A stretch of DNA of 64,000 nt from positions 20,614,273 to 20,678,272 of the forward strand of contig NC_079513.1 in assembly GCF_000801105.2 (NCBI RefSeq). The letters run 5' to 3'. The stretch is from Raphanus sativus (Eukaryota; Streptophyta; Magnoliopsida; Brassicales; Brassicaceae). The position numbers and the translations under genes were made by a program. The notes beneath the pieces are model-generated. The model saw only the letters and a list, made by a program, of their open reading frames with translations, did no database searches and was not told where the DNA came from. Within the stretch, counting starts at the first letter, position 1; every line of letters starts with the position of its first letter. Positions 1 to 13,016 of the stretch are shown here, piece by piece.

Positions 1-1678
1 CACTTTTTCCCCGGCAGTTACTATTTTTCTTAGTAAAACTCGGGAATTTTACTGCTTCAATCATTATATACCATTTGTTTCTTCTTTTTATGTGTTTCCA
101 TAAGTATTAAGTTAATTAAATTCGAATACTTCACACATAACTGTGTAAATCATCACAAATGAATGCTTGGTGTCGTTTGTTATTTAGTGCATAATATGTA
201 CCTTTTTTAAAAGCAAATTTTGTATTGTTTCATTATTTTAATTTTTATAAATTAAGAAAACCACTAGTGTACTACCATTGTACATGCTCTTAGAACACCT
301 CCAAACTAGTACCTTTTGGTATCTATTTCTAGGCATGTAGTTTCTTACATCTTTTTTCTATTAGTACAGTGTTCAGTGTCGTTTGTTTACTATCAAATGC
401 ATGCTGCGTACTCATATGGTATGTGTTTCTAGGCATGTGTGTTCCTTAACATATCTTGTATACTATGCTAACTGTTTGAACTGAAAACATATACATTACC
501 ATTTTTAAGAAAAAAACATATACATTACACCTAATTTTTCAAAATCATATATCACAAATGGTATGTATGTCCTCAGTCCTCTAAATTTTTTTTATAAAAT
601 TAAGTGCAAGATACAATATGCAAATTTGTGATATCAAAAATGAATACTGAATGCGAATATTAAATTACTTCACTCTGAGGAACCGACAACTTCCATTTTA
701 TGGTGATATCAGACAACTCCAGTTAAATTTTAGTATGTGATGTGATACTGTATTGATTATCTTTTTAAAAAGTATTTTAGGTTGATCTCATAGATAGCTG
801 TTATATTCAAATAATGTTATCATTTATGAATTATATAATAATAAATAACCAAATAGCCAAAAAAATGTAATAGCCACATTTACTTCTATAAAAGAAGTGC
901 GATACAAATAACAAAATGAAACATGTGCCTATATGTTCCAGTTAATTACTGAGTGAGTATTGATCTTCTCTTGTTAGAGAATATAATTAAATTAACCTAT
1001 TTAGCCAAAAAAATTAACTTAGGAATAAACTAATTTTTCCAGCTACGATTTAGATAATCATAGAAGTCTTTATCATCATGATACGAGCGATAACCTTTAC
1101 TCACAATCTAATAGTATGGCCTACAATGCAATAAAAATACTAAAGACAAAAAAATTCAAATTGAAATTGAGTTTTGTAATTGCACGACTCTTCCTCATTT
1201 CATTCAAGTTACGGATGTATGCAAAATCTCCAAAGATTTAACAGTACTTGTGCAACTGGCACTAGCTAGGTTCCATTATTTGACATCGCTTTCTTTTACA
1301 CAAATGTGAAATTCAACATGGAACGTTTCATCTTAATCCTATGTTATATCAACATTAAGTTTGGTCTGTAAACCAGCTTGTGACAAGTGTTTCTGTATGT
1401 ATGATCTGATTAATGTTTGTTAGCGTGATTAATTTGAGCTCCTTTCTCGACGCCATGATCAGGATTCAGGAGTCTATAGTCCATTTGCCAAATACTTTGT
1501 GAAACGTTCACTTTAGTGATATCAAATCACCAACAATCTCTTTGCTTATTTTATAAAATCCGTTAAATCTCAACCGTTTTAGATTATAGTAATTATTCAT
1601 TCCGTTTAATACTATATTTTCTTAGCTAAGTACAGATATTAGAAATTTATTTTTTCTTTACAAATATTAATATTAATA
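1..1678. other. AT-rich intergenic DNA, no gene seen
   Basis: No open frame here resembles a known protein on either strand. The DNA is AT-rich. A phrase around 'tctaggcatgt' recurs near 330 and 430, which suggests old, decayed repeats. A real Helitron boundary closes the stretch at its right end. Confidence 0.5.
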
Positions 1679-2677
1679 TCTATTATATTAAAAGTGAAGT
1701 ACAAATAAAAATTCACCCTTAATTTTTCTTAGTATTTACCAACTTGTGACATTGATACTAAATATTCTACTTACCAACTTGTGTCATTGATACTAAATAT
1801 TCTTTGATAAAATCGAAAATTAAGTATAATTAATGGAATATCTTTTTAAATGTTAGTTACCTTAAATTTCAAAACAAAATCTCAGTAGATATGCACAATA
1901 TCTGACAAAAACTAAAATACGGAAAATTATTTTGCTAAAATTGATTTAAAGTTGATTTATATCAAAAATTGATTTAAAATATACACATATTCAAAAAATT
2001 ATTTTTTACTAAAATATTTTCCATTCGGGTTCGGTTTAGATCTGTTTGGGTTTCGGATTTTTGGGATCAAAGATTTCAGTCTCATTCGGATATTTCTAAA
2101 TTTTGGTTCGGATGTGAATTCGCATCTTTGCGGGTTTATTCAGATTCGGATAACTCATTTAAATTCATTATATACTTTAAATTTCTCAAAATATATAAAC
2201 AAAATAATATAGTACTTATATATTTGAATACCTGAACTTAACATATAAATTGGTTTGATTTAAATATTTGGATAGAGAATCAATAGTTATGTTAAGTATT
2301 TTTAGTGATTTGAGTATACTTTAACTATTTTAGATATTTATATATATTTTCAAATATTTAAACCAACTTATAAGTACCATATATATTCTGTATGTTTAAT
2401 ATACATTAAGTCACAATATATATATAAGTATATAAATCTATTTTGAATACATTCAGGTATCTGAAATACTTCGGTTCAGAATGTATTCAGTTTCAATTTT
2501 CTAAATACCAAAATTTTGATATTTAATCAACTTCGATTCGGGTTTTGTACTTCTTTTGGATCGGGATCAGTTCGATTTTTTAGATTCGGATTTTTGTTCT
2601 AAACTCTAATATTAACATGAAAAACAACATATTTTATAAAAATATACACCCGCACGAGTGTGTGGGTCAAAATCTAG
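1679..2677 (+). mobile_element. Helitron, non-autonomous, about 1 kb, both ends visible
   Basis: The left end reads TCTATTATATTAAAAGTGAA after an A (1678). This is the TC 5' terminus typical of Brassicaceae Helitrons (ATREP type). The right end has an imperfect hairpin (ACCCGCAC / GTGTGGGT, 2649-2666), then TCAAAATCTAG ending in CTAG (2674-2677), and is followed by T. Insertion between A and T without target duplication is the Helitron hallmark. The interior is AT-rich with 'ttcgggttcgg'-type phrases common in these elements. No Rep/helicase frame is present, so it is non-autonomous. A 34-bp unit near 1738-1805 is tandemly doubled. Confidence 0.85.
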
Positions 2678-3465
2678 TTTATATTAAATACAACTCAAAT
2701 AATCATGAAAAGTTGCATAATTTGTTCCATCAAAATCTCTAAATTTTTCACATAAACTCATCTGAAAGGTTTTTGCCATCCACATCTATTTTGTAGATTT
2801 TTCTTTTTTAAAACGATGTCATGATTTTATCATATTCCACATTATATGTTTTCATTTAAGAAAATTAAACAATCCAAAGTAATCTTATATTCTTAATTTA
2901 AGTTATAATATTTAGCAACATGAATTTTATGTATTTGTAAAATTTATTTGATATTTTTTGTCAAAATTGTATTCCATCACATTTTTAACTCACATTTCTG
3001 GTGATCAGAGGGTAAGCCGTTGATTGGAACAGAGTTATCACAAGTGGCTTTAACAATATGGGAAGAAAATAATGAACATATTTTCATTCAATTCTTTTTC
3101 AACGAGCATCTTCCATTAGAGTTCATATAACTTATGTGCAGTTAAGATCCTCAAACCCAACAGAGCAGACTTGGAAATTTAAACAAGAGAATATATTGTC
3201 TCCCCTCTGATCAATGTTGACTGATTGCATAACCAATGATCGTACCTCTGAAAGACTAGTACTCAACTTGAGTAACAAGAGAAAAGACTCGGCGTGAGAA
3301 GGAGTCTTCAGACATACCACACCAACTTTGAATTCCCGAAATTGAACTGTAGCTCACTTTCGGTTCTGATAAATACCGGTTCAATTTCTATATATCCACT
3401 AGACTAGCTAAACACCCAAAACGATTATATAAATGAAATTGGAAAGTTAGGGACAGCTTTATAGA
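2678..3465. other. Intergenic, 3' flank of the DUF616 gene
   Basis: No gene is recognised. The part closest to 3465 is probably the 3' UTR and downstream flank of the minus-strand gene that ends there. Short open frames here lack coding character. Confidence 0.4.
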
Positions 3466-5487
3466 CTAAACTAACGGTTTTGCCTTGCGTACATGACCCA
3501 TGCTATTGACGAGATCTTTACGCGTACACACAGGGAACATGTTGACGTTCTTGAGAACTCCCAGTCGCCAGAAAACGTATGGGAAGCTCAACTGATCACG
3601 CGACGTGTACCGGACAACTTCATTGAACCAGAGGCACATGAAAAGGTTCGTCAGTGGTGTGTGTTCCCTCACAATCACAGAGGCTTCAGACAAAGCTGTT
3701 AAAGTTGAAAACACCCACAAAAAAAAAAACACTTCGTTGTCAGAAAAACTTCATCCTCACTGTGATCATTAAAAAGAGTTTTACCTTTTTTCCCGTTGAA
3801 TCTTTTATCTTCTGGTAACTTGTCATGCCGGTACTGATTTATCTGCACTTGGACTTCTTCGGGTGTGGCTTTGTGTTTCTTGACGACAGCTTTTGCCTCG
3901 TCATATACACTACCTCGAGCTCCATGTTCAGAAATGGCGAGCACCGAGTTTGTTCTCCAAAGAAGAGCATCTAATACACCGAGTGGATCCCTTCTAAACT
4001 GGGACTTGGAGTCTACCCAAATAGAGTACTTAGCCTCCGGGAAAAGGCGATGAGCCAACATCTAACAACAACATAATAGATTCAATTAAAACCTTCATAA
4101 AAGCATCTTACGTTATTACTCCTATATGGTTTGAAAAGGAAGAGACATATGGTGACTCCAACCACATATAAACAAAATGGAAAGTGCATTTAACAAGGCA
4201 CAAGATGAAATCAAATACGTTTAACTAAACCTATGTCAACTCATAAGCAGAAGTGAGATATAGGGAAAACAAACACAAAGGCAGCACAAGTTAACATCCA
4301 GTGAATAAAACAGCTAATGCAGTAAAGAGAACAACATGCGCCAGTGAAGCAGACGAAGGGTACCTTTGGAATTTTTCCGTTAAGCCTTTGGTCCGTAAAA
4401 GGCAGATCCTTAACCACCACAACTCGCCATTTACCAATGTAACCATTCTCGCCAATCTTATGACCCTCCGCTTCCTGTGTCGCCAGTGTAACATCATCCC
4501 AAAACGCAACGTAGCATACCTGCGCATCCACTAACGATTGGTTACTCGATATGTAAAAGGAGACAGTTCAAGAGCATTGGGATCAAACAAAACCTTTTGA
4601 GTTGATGCCTTAGACATTCCAATAGGTTGGTAAAGGTTATCTCCACCACCAAAGGCACACGTGGAGACTACAACTTGACAAGTTTGCATAAACCTCTTAT
4701 CCTCATCCCCAATCCTAAACCCACCATTCTCATTGAAAAACCCACAATGCACTGAAACAGTCTCACTCACCTGAACGCAACACCAAAAAAAAAAAAAACA
4801 AATATTCAGCAAATCAAGAACTTCAAGAAACCATAGAATAATGAAGAAAAAGTTACCAAGTGATGACCTGAAAACTAGTCTCTCTCTCATCAAAACTCTG
4901 GTTCCCAGTAAATAAATTAAAACGCGTCCCATTCCCACGAACCGGAGAGCTTAAATCATCTGTAGTACCGGTTAGGTACACGAGTTTCTTAACAGGAGAG
5001 GCTGTGTCTCTACGCTCTAAGATATCAAGATGCTCAAGCTCTTCAGGAGGCAGAAGCTTTAAACAACCTAACACACACACACACACACACACAAATCTAT
5101 CAATTAATGTTTTAAAAAGATAACAAATGATAAATGGAGAGAGAGAGCTTTACGTTGCCTAACACCACCAATAACCTTCGTGGTGGGATCCAATCTATTC
5201 AAGTTTCCTTCGTTTTTCTTGTCTGGGATCGAATCTGGAGACTTTTTCAGCTCCGGTTTCGACCCGATCCTGGTTGATTCGAAGAGTAGTAGACCTAAGG
5301 CGAGGAGGAAGACCAAGACGATCCAGTATCTGAGGAGAAGCCTGAGCAAGTAGCGTGGAAGCTCTCCGAAGGTGGTTCGGTGGCCCGGTTTCTTCCGCTT
5401 TCTACGGGTTCGAGTTGGGCGGATCCGGTTTGTTTCGTTGGACTCTTCGTCGTCCGACATTGAGATTGATACGCTGTTGCTGAACAT
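3466..5487 (-). CDS. DUF616 membrane protein, glycosyltransferase-like (TOD1/MUCI70 type)
   Basis: Six exons give one frame of 457 residues: 5487-5154, 5067-4868, 4770-4594, 4519-4364, 4061-3785 and 3695-3466. All introns are GT-AG and the phases add up exactly; the exon 3 donor (GTTTTG) is weak. Residues 1-45 are charged and cytosolic. One membrane segment spans about 46-69, giving a type II Golgi-like topology. The lumenal part holds the DUF616 core, with phrases such as VHCGFFNENGGF, CAFGGGDNLYQPIG, YVAFWDD, WRVVVVKDLPF, YSIWVDSKSQ and SEHGARGSVYDEA. The family includes Arabidopsis TOD1 (reported as an alkaline ceramidase in turgor control) and the MUCI70 wall glycosyltransferases; I favour the TOD1 side from overall likeness but cannot settle it. 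A second ATG at residue 10 is an alternative start. No damage is seen. Confidence 0.85.
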
Positions 5488-6269
5488 TATAATGTTTTTA
5501 TGCTGAATTGCTTCAAGTACTGTATGTTTCTAGAGGTGATGCCCGAGGCTGAACAGAGCAGAGAAAGTCTGTTTAGAACATATCTCGCCGAACCAAAACC
5601 AGAACAAAATTTTCGGTTAGTTCGGTTCATCAATCGGTTAGTTCAATTTTTAGAAGTTTAACCAAGTTTCGAACGAATTAACCAAAATTTTGAACCAAAT
5701 TACAGATAGTTAATCAAATTTTTAACCAAAATAGTCATATAACCAACCTTTGGCTAGTTTCAGGAAATTTTTAAAATTCAAAATTCCCAAATACCAAACC
5801 AAACCTTTCGGTTCAATTCAGTGAGATTTTGACCAAACCGAACTATCCAATCAACATGCAGAGGAAGATCTATAATCGAGAGGTTTCCAATGCAAAACCA
5901 TGATTTAATATTTTGGGCTGGGGGCTAGCTAAGACCACCAAACTGTTGATAGCTTCTTTTTTTTTTGTTCAAACTTTTGGTAGTTTGAGTTTGAGGCTAA
6001 GACCACCAAACTGTTGATAGCTTTAAAGCACGCATTCTAAACCCATTAACACACAGTGGCACCAAAGCAAGCCCTTAAAAAGCATTGAAAAAGAAGCTAC
6101 ACAATGTCATCTATACATTACATTGGTTACATATATAGAAATGTATATTACGAAACCCCGAAGTATCTCATTGAGACTCTTCTTTTGCCAAATTCGTTCA
6201 AGGGGGGGGGGGGGGGGGGGGGGGGAAAGCAAAAGAAGAGAGAAGAAACACACTTCTCTTTTTTTTATT
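5488..6269. other. Intergenic DNA between two minus-strand genes, including the CLPC1 3' UTR
   Basis: The 5590-5850 part is full of 'accgaaccaaa/cggttagttcgg' phrases, a style common in decayed Helitron-like and other Brassicaceae repeats. A 30-bp phrase, 'aagaccaccaaactgttgatag', occurs twice (5932 and 6000). The portion nearest 6269 should be the 3' UTR of CLPC1. No gene is seen. Confidence 0.4.
6202..6225. repeat. Uninterrupted run of 24 G
   Basis: Twenty-four consecutive G residues lie 45 bp downstream of the CLPC1 stop codon, so they would be a C tract in that gene's 3' UTR. Length in such tracts is unstable and easily misread by sequencing. Confidence 0.9.
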
Positions 6270-9200
6270 TCAAGCAACGGGGAGAGAATCTTCCTGCTCC
6301 TCCAAGGATGTTGTCGGAGTGCCACTTCCACCATTTAGCACAGTCACTTTACCTTCAGAGTCAACGTCCACAATCACCGAGTCTCCTTCCTTGATCTCTC
6401 TCGCTAGCATCTTCTCTGCCATACTATCCTCTAAAAGTCTCATGATGGCTCTTCTCAAAGGTCTCGCTCCATAGCTCGGGTTGTAACCTTCGTCCACTAC
6501 TCTCTCTCTGAACCTCTCAGTCACCTGAAGCTCGATCTCCTTCTTCTTCAGCCTCTCAAACACCTCCTGTAACAGAATGTCCGCAATTTCCTTCACTTCC
6601 AGCTTCGTTAGCTGTCTGAACACAATCATCTCGTCGAGCCTGTTGAGGAACTCCGGTCTGAAGTACTGTTTCAGCTCCTCGGTCACAAGGCTCTTGATTC
6701 TGTTGTAGCTGCTGTCTTTCTCGTCGTAGTCCAAGTCGAAACCAATACGTCTTCCTCCTTTCTCAATCACACTGCTTCCTACGTTCGATGTCATGATAAG
6801 AAGCGTGTTTTTGAAGTCCACTGTTCTTCCTTTGCTGTCTGTTAGCCTACCATCTTCGAGGATCTGAAGCATCATGTTGAAAACATCTGGGTGGGCTTTC
6901 TCTATCTCGTCGAACAGAACGACTGTGTAAGGGCGACGTCTAACTGCTTCTGTTAGCTGACCTCCTTCAGTGTAACCGACGTATCCAGGAGGCGAACCTA
7001 TGAGTTTTGAGACTGTGTGCCTCTCCATGAACTCACTCATATCTAGACGAATCATGGCTTCTTCAGATCCAAAGTAATAAGCTGCCAAAGCTTTGGCAAG
7101 CTCTGATTTCCCGACACCGGTAGGACCAGAGAATATGAAACTGGCTATTGGACGGTTAGGGTTCTTGAGTCCAACACGTGCACGGCGAATGGCTCGGCTT
7201 ATGGCTTTTACAGCTTCATCTTGGCCTATGACACGTTTGTGGAGGGTTTCTTCCATCTTGAGGAGGCGATCAGACTCATCGGTTGATACCTTTTCTACAG
7301 GGATACCAGTCCATGAAGACACAATGTGTTGGATGTCTGACTCTGTCACCATAGGACCTTCCTCACCAGTCTCACTCTCTGCTTTGCTCATTTCCTTGCC
7401 TTTTGCTTGGATAGCAGATACCTCAGCTCTGAGCTCAATTTCTCTATCCCGAAGTGTCCCAGCCTAAAATGAAATTTACATCTCATAAAGCTCCTTTTAC
7501 GACATGTAAAACAATTATGCAAGGAATAAATATAAATGGTATGTGTGTACCTTCTCGAAGTCCTGGCCACGGACAGCTTCATTCTTCTCCTTTGTTATCT
7601 GCCTAAGCTCCTTCTCAAGCTCCCTAGCTTCCTCAGGGACCTGCGTAATCGAGCAAGTCAAATAATTATAGAAACAAAATAGAAAAATGGTAACTAACCG
7701 ACGCCTAGCATGTGATTAACCCACACCTGTGCATGACGAAGTCGAACCCGAGAACCAGCTTCATCGATCAAGTCAATTGCCTTGTCAGGAAGGAAACGAT
7801 CGCTGTAATAAAATTACAATCAGATGTAACTCTTATAACACCATCAACAGAAAGTCTAAGAATAAAGCTATTTAACTATTAATCTGAGAGATCAGTTACC
7901 TGATATACTGGTATGACAACTGTGCAGCTGCTACCAAAGACTCGTCAGTGTAACGAAGCTTGTGATGGATTTCATATCGCTCTCGCAGACCCTTTAGGAT
8001 CTGAATAGTTTCATCCACAGTAGGTTCAGGTACTTTCACTGGCTGAAATCTTCTTTCCAAAGCAGGGTCTTTCTCAATGTGCTTCCTGTATTCGTCTAAT
8101 GTTGTCGCTCCAATGCACTGCCGTGATTTATAACAGAATGGTTAATACTGATAATTAGTTATTAAAAAAAAGTGTAGAACGTTGTCATGTGATGTGGATC
8201 GGATCAAACAGAATGATTACCTGCAATTCACCTCTAGCGAGAGCTGGTTTTAAAATGTTAGCAGCGTCAATTGCACCTTCCGCTGCTCCTGCTCCAATCA
8301 AAGTGTGCACTTCATCGATAAACAAGATGATCTCATCACTCTGTTTAATCTCCTCCATAAGCTTTTTCAATCTCTCTTCAAACTCTCCACGATATTTCGT
8401 TCCAGCAACCAGAAGACCCATGTCAAGTGTTATAACCTGAAGTTGCACAAAAGGAGAAAACACAAGAACCATCAGATTACTCCAAAATACTAAGTTGTGA
8501 GGTGAGTCTAAATTGCTAAGAACATTGTTCATACTATTAAAGTAGCATAAACATCTCTCACAAAAACAAGTATCAGAGAGTTAATCTGCGTAAAACCAGT
8601 GTGCTGACAGAGAAACTATGCAGTAATGTCATTTTTCGGATCCTTTTGGCATTAGAAAGAATCCCAAATTGGAATCCGTGACTCATAGCCAGTATGCATT
8701 GCATGAAAAATTTGAAGTCAGGAGATAAGACGGACTTTCCCACTCATTTATAACCATTGATTTCTTAAGTGGCAAACTTTTCAACGAGACTAAGAGACAG
8801 ACAGGAATTGTGCTTACCTTCTTCCCTTCAATGGTTTCAGGAACATCTCCACTGGCAATACGCTGCGCTAGTCCTTCGGCAATAGCTGTCTTACCAACAC
8901 CAGGTTCTCCAATGAGACAGGGGTTGTTCTTGGTTCTCCTGCCAAGAATTTGCACCACACGTTCTATTTGCGGCTGCCTACCAACAACTGGGTCCAATTT
9001 ACCCTGAAGTGAAACAAAAAATTTGGGTAAGCGTTAGAATAACATCATCTCTGCAACATACAGTTAAGGACCTAAGGTCGTCGACAAATAATTACCTCCT
9101 CAGCCAGCTTCGTCAAGTTTGTCCCGTACTCTTCAAGAGTTGGCATCTTATTGCTGCCGCTTCCTCCTCCAACATTAGCTGTGACCTCATTGTTCTCACC

Positions 9201-10139
9201 CACCATGCGTATCACCTAGCCATCCAATTCCGTTACGTTAGTAATGCTTTGTTTTATTAGTCAAAAATTTATCAAAATGAAAATATAATTTTACCAAAGG
9301 GGAGACTACTTTACCTGAGTGCGAATATTACTAGGATCTGCTCCTAAATTCTCAAGGACTCGAGCAGCAACACCTTCACCTTCACGTAGCAACCCAAGAA
9401 GAAGGTGCTCCGAACCGATGTAGTTGTGACCTGATAATTCACGCAAGATGTAATTAACCCAAGGAAATAGGTAGACTAGGAAGTAAAATGGAAAATAAAA
9501 TGAGTATCCAAACAGCTAACAGCAAAAGATTAAAGCAAAACACTTGCTATAGAGAAAGCACTTACCGAGTTGGCGAGCTTCTTCCAGTGAGAGTTCAAGA
9601 ACACGCTTCGCACGAGGAGTAAACGGGATCTCAACAGCAACAAACCCACTCCCCCTTCCAATAATCTTCTCAACCTCCACACGCGCATCCTTAAGGTTAA
9701 TCCCCATAGACTTCAAAACCTTAGCAGCAATCCCAGTGCCCTCACCAATAAGACCAAGAAGAATCTGCTCGGTCCCCACGAAATTGTGGCCTAATCTCCT
9801 AGCTTCCTCCTGAGCAAGCATAATAACCTTGATAGCTTTCTCAGTAAACCTCTCAAACATCGCTTTGACCACACCCCGGCTACCTTTCCCTTTAGGCACA
9901 CTCATCGCATGCCGCACCTTACCGCCGAAACTCTGACGGGATCTCCCTAGAGTATCTAAGACATTGTTCCCACGCAACCCCATAAAGCCTTGCATTCTTG
10001 AACCAGAGACTTGTAGCTGAGTGCACATCATTTTCACCGATCTTTTTGAGCTGCCGGATCCAGGAGAGGGAACGTTCCTCTGGGAACAGGCCAGAGACAG
10101 TGGAGTAGATTGAGACATCACCCTTGTGGCCATAGCCAT
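6270..10139 (-). CDS. CLPC1: Plastid Hsp100 chaperone ClpC1, complete
   Basis: Nine exons (10139-9566, 9430-9315, 9215-9096, 9003-8818, 8436-8221, 8117-7900, 7802-7727, 7640-7551, 7463-6270) encode 929 residues, the same length I recall for Arabidopsis CLPC1. ClpC is the stromal AAA+ unfoldase that feeds the ClpP protease and pulls preproteins through the Tic import complex. The order is a transit peptide ([10 protein letters not shown] start, ending before [12 protein letters not shown]), two Clp_N repeats (about 92-234), AAA-1 with Walker A GEPGVGKT (302-309) and Walker B ILFIDE (about 369-374), a UVR segment (about 508-543), and AAA-2 with GPTGVGKS (645-652) and VVLFDE (713-718). The MAMATRV start favours CLPC1 over CLPC2. 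All splice sites are canonical and no lesion is seen. It is transcribed divergently from MHF1. Confidence 0.97.
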
Positions 10140-10145
10140 GACTTC

Positions 10146-10485
10146 CTAAAAATCAATCAAGATAAAAAAAGGAGTTAGTATAACAGCTATACTCATTAAA
10201 TCATTTATCAAAATGAATCTCAAGACTACAAAAGACCTAATTTCAGATACTATCAAGCTTGGATTCGAGTTAACTAGAATCATCTACGAAGCAACTTTAG
10301 AAGTCTCAACACACAACTTAGCTCAGAAAATAGAATTCTACTTAAGCTCAAATAAATACTCAAAACCCTAGGTTTGACAATTATGAAGCTGTTAGCTTCA
10401 AAAAGCTAAAGAACAAGCACCACCGACGACCGAGAATCTTTCTGAGAGGATCCAAAACGCGAATTTTAAGTAAAAGTGTCCTCAC
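10146..10485 (-). other. Probable 5'-UTR intron of CLPC1
   Basis: On the minus strand a donor (TTCCG|GTGAGG, 10485) and an acceptor (TTTTTAG|GAAGTC, 10146) flank a T-rich stretch just before the start codon. The purine/pyrimidine-rich block at 10500-10620 would be the first untranslated exon. This is inferred from splice signals only. Confidence 0.5.
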
Positions 10486-10620
10486 CGGAATCGAACGCAG
10501 GATCAAAGGTCGACCGAAGACGATAAGATGAAGAAGGGAAAGAGAAAGAGAGAGAAATGAAGAAAACAGATGGATGTGGTTTGATCTTCACCCTATCTTA
10601 TCTCTCTCCTTCGATTCTTC

Positions 10621-11590
10621 TTTTTTCTTTATACAACTGAAAAATATCAGGAGCTAAACCGACATACGTATCGGTTCGGTTTGGGTCATCTACCGACCGG
10701 TTTTTAATCGACTCGCAAAATGACGGAGAAAGTCAGTAGTTTGGTCAATTTAATGAAATTTCAGTATAGAATGTATAACGCGAACCTAAAATACATGATT
10801 CGGTTCGTATGAAATGTGAATATTACATGGTCGGTACAGAGCTGAACCAATGTTTCGAACAGCCAAAAGAGAATTTCGCTACATGAAACTCACCACCGTC
10901 CGATTCAAAGAGTCTAAGATCGTGACACGTGACAATTAAACTCAGTGGTTATTGGAAATTACTATTGTACCCTGTTAATATCGGTCTCTTAATGCATCTG
11001 GACAAAGGATTCGTTTGTCAATTACGTTTTATGTTAGAGCTTGCGTGTACGACATCAATTTTTCTCGTTTTAAAAAACAAAAAAATTATTCCTTTTCCAT
11101 TTATGTAGACGTTACCACTTATGTTCGTTCGTCCACTTATTTTCATAGAAGCCGAGAGCGTGACATGGATCAAATACAGCCTCATTTTTATATATATGGA
11201 AATATCTTCAGTATACAGACCAGTAATGACACACATGGGGCAAAATAAATATATCAAATAAAAACCTATACTCAGTTTTTAAGATAAAGTTAAAGAGAGG
11301 CAAGGTGAGCTGAGCACTCAAATACTCCCATAGTTGATAGGAAAGGAAGAATCAAATCCCGTAAACGTTAATGGGCTCTTATTGTAAGTGGTTTCTTGAT
11401 GGGCCACCCATCCAGCCATCCTCTACTCCGTACTATAATCTTTCAGATTAAAACGCTGCGGTTTATGTCATGTGTCAGTGGAGATCCAGATTAAAACGCT
11501 GCGCTTAGTGTCTTGCATTCCCGCGTAAAAATCTCCCTCCTTAGTTATCGGAAGCAGAGCAGGCGAAAACCTAGGACATTGCTAAACGCC
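10621..11590. promoter_or_regulatory. Divergent promoter region between CLPC1 (-) and MHF1 (+)
   Basis: About 1 kb separates the likely CLPC1 transcription start from the MHF1 start codon. It contains a perfect G-box, CACGTG (10926-10931), a common plant bZIP/bHLH site that fits a light-responsive plastid gene. A phrase 'cagattaaaacgctgcg' occurs twice (11444 and 11488). No gene is seen here. Confidence 0.4.
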
Positions 11591-11704
11591 ATGGACGTAA
11601 GCGATCTGCAGGAAGACCTAATGGTTGAAGAAGACTCCATGGACGATCTCATCAGAGACCGATTCAGACTCTCCGCTATCTCTATCGCCGAAGCCGAGGG
11701 TTAG

Positions 11705-11738
<34 letters not shown>

Positions 11739-12584
11739 CTCTCCTCTCATTTTTCAATCGATTCTCCAAATTTCAATTTGATTTCCCCATCTGTGTTGAG
11801 TCGAATCGATATTACCTTAAATGATTGAATCGATGGTCCACATAGCTTGGATCTCGAATTAGATTTGGGGATTTTCGATTGATGAATCGATTTTGAGTTT
11901 TTTGTTTGAGCAGCAAAGAAAAGTGGAATGGAGATAGCAGGACCTGTTGTAGCATGCGTGGCTGATCTAGCCTTCAAATATGCAGGTTTGATCTCTTTTA
12001 ATTTAAAAAGCTTTTGTTTCAAATCTTAAATCATAGGCTTCAGGGAAATACAGACTGGTCATTGCTTGTGCAAATTAGAAAAGCAAAATAAACGAATCTT
12101 GTTCAACATATCTGGCCTAGATAGTGAGGTTTCCTTGAATGGGGTTGTGTGGTGGATGCTTTTGGTTAATGCTTGTTATGCTAAAACTCTTGTAGAAGAT
12201 TAGAGGAAAAAGGAAACAACAGTTTTCGTCTAAAAGTTTTTTTGTTTGCTTGTTTGTTGTGAGCAACAGAGAATGTTGCAAAGGACCTTGAACTCTTTGC
12301 TCATCATGCTGGACGCAAAGTTGTGAATATGGACGATGTTGTTCTCTCAGGTACTAACTGTTCCGTTCCTCTCTCACTCACATGCTCTTCATGTTCCTTC
12401 TGACTCTCGTATATATTTTGCAGCGCACAGAAACGATAATTTAGCTGCGTCTTTGAGGTCATTGTGCAATGAACTAAAGGCAAAGGAGCCACAATCTGAG
12501 AGGAAACGCAAGAAAGTAGTGTCTACCAAGAAAGATGACAAAGCCAGTAGTAGCAATGCTGCTGGTCGCACAACCGATCTCTAA
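11591..12584 (+). CDS. MHF1: MHF1 / CENP-S histone-fold protein (FANCM cofactor)
   Basis: Four exons (11591-11699, 11914-11985, 12270-12350, 12424-12584) encode 140 residues with consistent phase. With MHF2, MHF1 forms a histone-fold heterotetramer that binds branched DNA and assists FANCM; in Arabidopsis this limits meiotic crossovers, and the human counterpart is also a centromere protein (CENP-S). The histone fold covers roughly residues 17-95, including RDRFRLSAISIAEAEAKKSG, GPVVACVADLAFKYAENVAK, LELFAHHAGRKVVNMDDVVL and AHRNDNLAASLR. The tail is basic and Ser-rich. Intron 1 contains a (CT)n run. The start at 11591 begins MDVSDLQEDL and gives the full fold. Position next to CLPC1 matches the Arabidopsis order AT5G50920-AT5G50930. 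Confidence 0.93.
11708..11736. repeat. (CT)n microsatellite in MHF1 intron 1
   Basis: An uninterrupted CT dinucleotide run begins 9 bp after the exon 1 donor. It is probably length-variable. Confidence 0.9.
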
Positions 12585-12837
12585 ATCTCCAGTGCATACG
12601 TTCTTAGATACTAAGCTTGGTGGTGGAGAAGCTCTTAAATGTCCTGGAAGTTTTTTCTGCAATTTTATACTACAAGACTTTTTCATTAACTCTCTTACTA
12701 TATAATATATTGTATTAGGCTACGTATATTTAGAGAGTCTATGCATATATCTGTTGTGAATATGTTTTCTATTTTCTACATTTTACATCGTTAAAACTTC
12801 TCAATTATAACCCATTAACTTTATCTAGAGCTGTAGA

Positions 12838-13016
12838 TAGAATCTACAAGAAACGTTACTCCTTCTAGGCAAGACTATCCATCTCCGTCACCTAGCAAGA
12901 TTCTTAAGCCCTCTGTTCGTACAAGTGATAGTAGTATCTCCAAGTCAAAGACCAACACTGTTGTTGTGAAGCAAAAAACTGGGACCAACAACCAAAAAAC
13001 TGCTGCAGTCAAGCTG
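12838..13016 (+). pseudogene. Fragment of the WD40-gene exon 2, about 6 kb from the parent
   Basis: This stretch matches 18629-18790 of the WD40 gene downstream. Shared words include 'aatctacaagaaacg', 'actatccatctcc', 'cacctagcaagattctta' and 'agtatctccaagtcaaag'. Scattered substitutions and small indels separate the two. There is no start codon, intron or rest of the gene nearby. It is a solitary partial exon left by an old duplication, not a gene. Confidence 0.85.

Noticed and set aside
3132..3320. 62-codon frame as a further exon of the DUF616 gene
   Set aside because: The DUF616 protein already ends at a natural stop at 3466, and the phrase has no family likeness.
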